Shown one piece after another: positions 60,440 through 64,000 of a DNA stretch of 64,000 bases. Source of the stretch: Cellulophaga lytica DSM 7489. Lineage in GTDB: Bacteria > Bacteroidota > Bacteroidia > Flavobacteriales > Flavobacteriaceae. The notes under the pieces were generated by a model. The model ran no database searches, had not been told where the DNA came from, and worked only from the letters and a program-made list of their open reading frames with translations. The stretch lies in NCBI RefSeq assembly GCF_000190595.1, contig NC_015167.1, positions 1,973,501-2,037,500 of the forward strand. Reading direction: 5' to 3'. The position numbers and the translations under genes were made by a program. The first letter of the stretch is position 1. The number at the start of each line of letters is the position of its first letter.

Positions 60440-62212
60440 ATGAAAGAACTTATTGCATTTTACAAACAAAATATTACTAACTATAAAGAAGAATCTGCTA
60501 AGGTTAAATCTAAATTATTGCTGTCTAGTTTGTTAAGGTTGGCGGTATTTTTATTAGCTGGTTTTGGTGTTTATTTTTTTATAGGAAACACCAAAGCAGT
60601 AATGGCGGTTATTTTATTGGCTATAGTGTTGTTTGTGTTTTTAGTGTCTAGACATTCAGATTTGCAATATGTGTATCATAAATTTATAGCACTTATAAAA
60701 ATTAATGAAATTGAGATTGATGTTTTGCATCGTAAATTTCATAACCTTCCAGATGGAGAGGAATTTGCAGATCCACTTCATTTTTATAGTCAAGATGTAG
60801 ATTTGTTTGGTAAAGGTTCTTTTTACCAATACAGTAATAGAACTGCTTTGGAGCAAGGTAGTGAAGAGTTGGCTAATCAATTTACGGCAAATGATATAGA
60901 TAATATAGCGCAAAAACAAAACGCTGTAAAGGAGTTAGCTTCTAAGCCTAAATGGAGGCAAGAATTTGCGGCTATTGCTACGCTTGTAAAAGCAGAAGTG
61001 TCATACAAAACAATTGTTTCTTGGATGCAGAAACATACAGCGTTTATTCCTTCTTTTATGAGGTTTGTGCCTACTGTGTTTACGGTAATTACGGTGTTGC
61101 TTTTTGTCTTATATTTTTTGGGTTTTATTTCTGGTTTTTTTGTAGCAGGTTGGTTTTTTATAGGTTTACTTGTTACAGGTACATATTTTAAAAAGGTAAG
61201 CAAACTGGCTGCAGATATGGGAAAAATACAAAGTACTTTTCAGCAATATCAAAAACTTATTGTGGCTATAGAAGATGTAGAGTTTACATCAGACTTATTA
61301 AAAGAAAAAAGAGCAGTTGTTGTTACAGATGGTAAAAAAACGTCTGCTGTTTTACATGAGTTTTCAAGAATTTTAGGAGCCTTAGATCAGCGTAATAATA
61401 TGATTTTTGGTTTCTTAGGAAATGGTTTTTTGTTGTGGGATGTTCATCAATCTTATAAAATAGAGAACTGGATAAAGCTATACGGACATTTGGTACAAGA
61501 TTGGTTTAGTGTTATAGCTTTTTTTGATGCGTATAACAGCTTAGGTAATTTTGCGTTTAATAATCCAAGTTATGTGTATCCTACAATTGCTGCTAAAGGT
61601 AAAGTGCTACAGGTTAAAAATGCGGCACATCCATTATTAGATCCTGCAAAAAGTATAAAAAATGATATCACTATTAATAATGCGGAGTTTTTTATAGTAA
61701 CAGGAGCAAATATGGCAGGTAAAAGTACTTTTTTGCGTACTGTGTCATTGCAAATTGTTATGGCAAATATGGGCTTACCAGTTTGTGGTACTTCGGCAGA
61801 ATATTCGCCAATAAAATTAATAACAAGTATGCGTACAACAGACTCACTTACAGATGATGAGTCCTATTTTTTTTCTGAGTTAAAACGATTAAAGTTTATT
61901 GTTGACGAAATACAAAACGATCGTTATTTTATAGTTTTGGATGAAATTTTAAAAGGAACAAATAGTACAGATAAAGCTATTGGTTCTCGTAAATTTGTAG
62001 AGAAATTAGTGGCGTCTCAATCTACCGGAATTATTGCTACACACGATTTAAGTTTGTGTAAAGCAGCAGATGAGTTGCCAGGTGTAAAAAATCATTATTT
62101 TGATGCAGAAATTATAAATAATGAACTACATTTTGACTATAAGTTTAAAGATGGTATTTGTAAAAATATGAATGCATCATTCCTACTTAAAAAAATGCAA
62201 ATAGTAGATTAA
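60440..62212 (+). CDS. Membrane-anchored MutS-like ATPase
   Basis: A 590-residue protein. Two N-terminal hydrophobic helices (about 31-49 and 53-70) and two central helices (about 208-229 and 230-248) insert in the membrane. The C-terminal MutS ATPase has Walker A TGANMAGKST (421-430), the MutS block MRTTDSLTDDESYFFSEL, Walker B YFIVLDE (496-502, Asp501-Glu502) and the H-loop IIATHDL. The mismatch-recognition domain of MutS is absent, so it is not the repair protein. Family members in Bacteroidota are unstudied. Confidence 0.85.
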   Translation: MKELIAFYKQNITNYKEESAKVKSKLLLSSLLRLAVFLLAGFGVYFFIGNTKAVMAVILLAIVLFVFLVSRHSDLQYVYHKFIALIKINEIEIDVLHRKFHNLPDGEEFADPLHFYSQDVDLFGKGSFYQYSNRTALEQGSEELANQFTANDIDNIAQKQNAVKELASKPKWRQEFAAIATLVKAEVSYKTIVSWMQKHTAFIPSFMRFVPTVFTVITVLLFVLYFLGFISGFFVAGWFFIGLLVTGTYFKKVSKLAADMGKIQSTFQQYQKLIVAIEDVEFTSDLLKEKRAVVVTDGKKTSAVLHEFSRILGALDQRNNMIFGFLGNGFLLWDVHQSYKIENWIKLYGHLVQDWFSVIAFFDAYNSLGNFAFNNPSYVYPTIAAKGKVLQVKNAAHPLLDPAKSIKNDITINNAEFFIVTGANMAGKSTFLRTVSLQIVMANMGLPVCGTSAEYSPIKLITSMRTTDSLTDDESYFFSELKRLKFIVDEIQNDRYFIVLDEILKGTNSTDKAIGSRKFVEKLVASQSTGIIATHDLSLCKAADELPGVKNHYFDAEIINNELHFDYKFKDGICKNMNASFLLKKMQIVD

Positions 62213-62745
62213 AAGTAAACCCTAACAAAAGGCATTAATGCATCTGCGTAAATGCTTTTTTCGTCATCATACAAAACATCATAACGTATGCCAAAAGTTA
62301 CATTTTGGTTACTGTATCCTATACCTAAAAACAAGGCAGAATTCCAGTAATTATCTTCTATAGTGCTGCCATTTATGCCAAAATCACGGTTTATTCGCAT
62401 TTGTTCAAACTCCGCAGATAGTTGTATAGCAGGTACAATATTAAATAACGTTAATGCGCTAGCGCCATACGCGGTAAGTTTATGGTCTCCAAATTTAGAG
62501 TAATTAAAATTTAAGCCTGTACCAACAGCAAACATTGGGTTAACCTGGTAAATAGCACTAGGGGAAACACTAGCGTTAAAGCTGTCGTTTCCAAATCCAA
62601 TGCCTAAACCACCTCCAAATTGTACTTTTTCCCAAAAGTTACTATAGCTTGCGCTAACCTGTGCAATTGTGGTATTAGAGGCAAAAGCTGTTATCAAGAT
62701 ACTTATAATCAATAATTTTGAAAGGAAATGCTTGTTTTTTCTCAT
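62209..62745 (-). CDS. Outer-membrane beta-barrel protein
   Basis: A 178-residue protein with a signal peptide (about 1-28, ending TTIAQ). The body alternates glycine-rich amphipathic strands: WEKVQFGGGLGIGFGND, SAIYQVNPMFAVGTGLNFNYSKFG, AIQLSAEFEQMRINR, SALFLGIGYSN and VTFGIRYDVLY, ending in aromatic Phe (VRVYF), a barrel-assembly signal. An 8-stranded barrel is likely. Homologues next to sucA are sometimes annotated as 2-oxoglutarate decarboxylase, which the sequence does not support. Its stop overlaps the MutS-like stop by 4 bp. Confidence 0.8.
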   Translation of the reverse strand: MRKNKHFLSKLLIISILITAFASNTTIAQVSASYSNFWEKVQFGGGLGIGFGNDSFNASVSPSAIYQVNPMFAVGTGLNFNYSKFGDHKLTAYGASALTLFNIVPAIQLSAEFEQMRINRDFGINGSTIEDNYWNSALFLGIGYSNQNVTFGIRYDVLYDDEKSIYADALMPFVRVYF

Positions 62746-62803
62746 TCTTGTTATTTTTTTACATTATTACGCACTAAGATATGCTTATAAAAGCTAAAAG
62801 TTG

Positions 62804-62811
62804 TATTTTTG
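62804..62811 (+). promoter_or_regulatory. Possible -7 box of sucA
   Basis: TATTTTTG matches TAnnTTTG, 36 bp before the ATG. No clear -33 element is seen. Confidence 0.35.
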
Positions 62812-62846
62812 AATAAATTTTGTTCACAAGACAGAGAAGAATTTCA

Positions 62847-64000
62847 ATGGATAAATATTCGTTTTTAAACGCAGCGCATACATCATTTTTTGCGACTTTA
62901 TATGATAAATACTTAATTAGCCCTGACAGTGTAGAGCCTAGCTGGCGTGCCTTTTTTCAAGGTTTTGACTTTGGTCAAGAAACAGCACAAGAAGAGTTTT
63001 CTGAAAACGGACCGGCAATAGAAGCTGCAATGCCACAGTCTTTACAGAAAGAATTTAAAGTAATTAAGTTAATTGATGGGTACAGAAGCAGAGGACACTT
63101 GTTCACTAAAACAAACCCAGTTCGCGAAAGAAGAAAATACTCACCAACTTTAGAGTTAGACAATTTTGGGTTGTCTAGTGAAGATTTAAACACCGTTTTT
63201 ACTGCAGGAGAAATCCTAGGTATTGGAGCTGTTTCTTTAGAGGAAATTATAAAACATCTTAAAAGCATATATTGTGACGCTATTGGCGTTGAGTATATGT
63301 ACATACGTAAGCCAGAAAGAGTAGAGTGGATTCAAAATTGGTTAAACGTAAATGACAATCACCCTAAGTTTAACGCAGATAGAAAAAAGCATATTCTTAA
63401 AAAACTAAATCAGGCAGTTTCTTTTGAGAGTTTTTTACATACAAAATATGTTGGGCAAAAACGTTTTTCTATAGAGGGTAATGAGTCTTTAATCCCTGCT
63501 TTAGATGCTGTTGTAGAACGAGCAGCAGAAATGGGAGTAGAGCAGTTTGTAATGGGTATGGCTCACCGTGGTAGACTTAACGTGCTTACTAATATTTTTG
63601 GTAAAGCAGCTAAGGATATTTTTAGTGAGTTTGATGGTAAAGATTACGAGCAAGAAATTTTTGATGGCGATGTTAAGTATCACTTAGGATGGACATCTGA
63701 GCGTAAAGCTAGTAACGGAAATAAAATAAAAATGAATATTGCACCAAATCCATCTCACTTAGAGACTGTTGGTGCGGTAGTAGAAGGTATTGCTAGAGTT
63801 AAACAAGATGCTCACTTCCCTGAAGATTTTTCAAAAGTATTGCCAATTGTTGTGCACGGAGATGCTGCTATTGCAGGTCAAGGTTTAGTGTATGAGGTTG
63901 TACAAATGGCAAACTTAGATGGGTATAAAACAAATGGTACTATACATATTGTAGTAAACAACCAAATTGGTTTTACAACAAACTATTTAGATGCTAGGTC
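62847..64000 (+). CDS. sucA: 2-oxoglutarate dehydrogenase E1 component (N-terminal part, runs off the right edge)
   Basis: The first 384 residues of the thiamine-diphosphate E1 enzyme of the TCA-cycle 2-oxoglutarate dehydrogenase complex. The start MDKYSFLNAAHTSFFATLYDKYL, the segment SVEPSWRAFFQGFDFG, the region RFSIEGNESLIPALDAVVERAAEMGVEQFVMGMAHRGRLNVL and the ThDP-site stretch HGDAAIAGQGLVYEVVQMANLDGYKTNGTIHIVVNNQIGFTT identify it. No stop occurs before the window end. The ATG at 62847 is the first in a good context. Confidence 0.97.
   Translation, partial: MDKYSFLNAAHTSFFATLYDKYLISPDSVEPSWRAFFQGFDFGQETAQEEFSENGPAIEAAMPQSLQKEFKVIKLIDGYRSRGHLFTKTNPVRERRKYSPTLELDNFGLSSEDLNTVFTAGEILGIGAVSLEEIIKHLKSIYCDAIGVEYMYIRKPERVEWIQNWLNVNDNHPKFNADRKKHILKKLNQAVSFESFLHTKYVGQKRFSIEGNESLIPALDAVVERAAEMGVEQFVMGMAHRGRLNVLTNIFGKAAKDIFSEFDGKDYEQEIFDGDVKYHLGWTSERKASNGNKIKMNIAPNPSHLETVGAVVEGIARVKQDAHFPEDFSKVLPIVVHGDAAIAGQGLVYEVVQMANLDGYKTNGTIHIVVNNQIGFTTNYLDAR

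Noticed and set aside
62209-62745. 2-oxoglutarate decarboxylase
   Set aside because: Despite its place beside sucA, the sequence is a short beta-barrel with a signal peptide and no thiamine-diphosphate motif.

Overview
The window comes from an AT-rich Flavobacteriaceae genome, most likely a marine, alga-associated member. The evidence is a Bacteroidota-style SusC/SusD pair, a type IX secretion (T9SS) C-terminal sorting domain, many short-signal lipoproteins, TAnnTTTG-like promoters, and housekeeping genes of flavobacterial type (ribF, pth, rplY, prs, ruvC, hemW, sucA).

Layout. (1) 1-11.4 kb is core genome: the start of ribF, a secreted metzincin protease split by one in-frame TAA, pth-rplY-prs, a tRNA-Leu(CAA), and small metabolic or secreted proteins (PD40 repeat, KdgF-like cupin, RidA-like, 2-oxoglutarate dioxygenase). 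(2) 11.47-18.14 kb is an accessory block of seven unrelated minus-strand genes: a broken SUKH, a VanW-like protein, a secreted protein, a zinc-ribbon membrane protein, TrkH, an EF-hand membrane protein and a SUKH protein. They are separated by 85-195 bp imperfect palindromes. Several genes begin, just after a G/TT boundary, with a short sequence that is the inverse of the left arm of the palindrome following the same gene. That is the layout of integron gene cassettes with attC sites. No integrase is visible, so this looks like an attC cluster lacking an integrase. (3) 18.3-20.3 kb holds a GAF histidine kinase and a TPR lipoprotein.

(4) 20.6-55.8 kb is a large polysaccharide utilisation locus (PUL). 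It has SusC/SusD, four S1 formylglycine sulfatases, a GH2 beta-galactosidase, a GH127, a GH129-like enzyme, and a full intracellular route that fits 3,6-anhydro-D-galactose: aldehyde dehydrogenase, enolase-superfamily cycloisomerase, KDGal kinase and KDPGal aldolase. It also has RhaT-like and GntP-like permeases and two regulators (TPR-LuxR and AraC). Sulfatases plus beta-galactosidase plus anhydrogalactose catabolism point to carrageenan as the substrate, as in the characterised Zobellia PUL. No endo-carrageenase lies in the window. Unexplained members are a Tat-exported molybdenum hydroxylase pair, an FAD oxidoreductase next to a protein with a flavinylation-like motif, and a VOC protein. 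A tandem motif (about TTTTAcCCT repeated every 21-23 bp) lies upstream of four PUL transcription units and is a candidate operator.

(5) 56-64 kb returns to core genome: TonB-C-like lipoprotein, ruvC, hemW, a cyclase, three small proteins, a membrane-anchored MutS-like ATPase, a beta-barrel protein, and the start of sucA running off the end.

How the PUL should work (inference): sulfatases strip sulfate from oligosaccharides imported by SusCD, GH127/GH129-like and GH2 enzymes alternately remove anhydrogalactose and galactose, and the anhydro sugar is oxidised, ring-opened, phosphorylated and cleaved to pyruvate and glyceraldehyde 3-phosphate.
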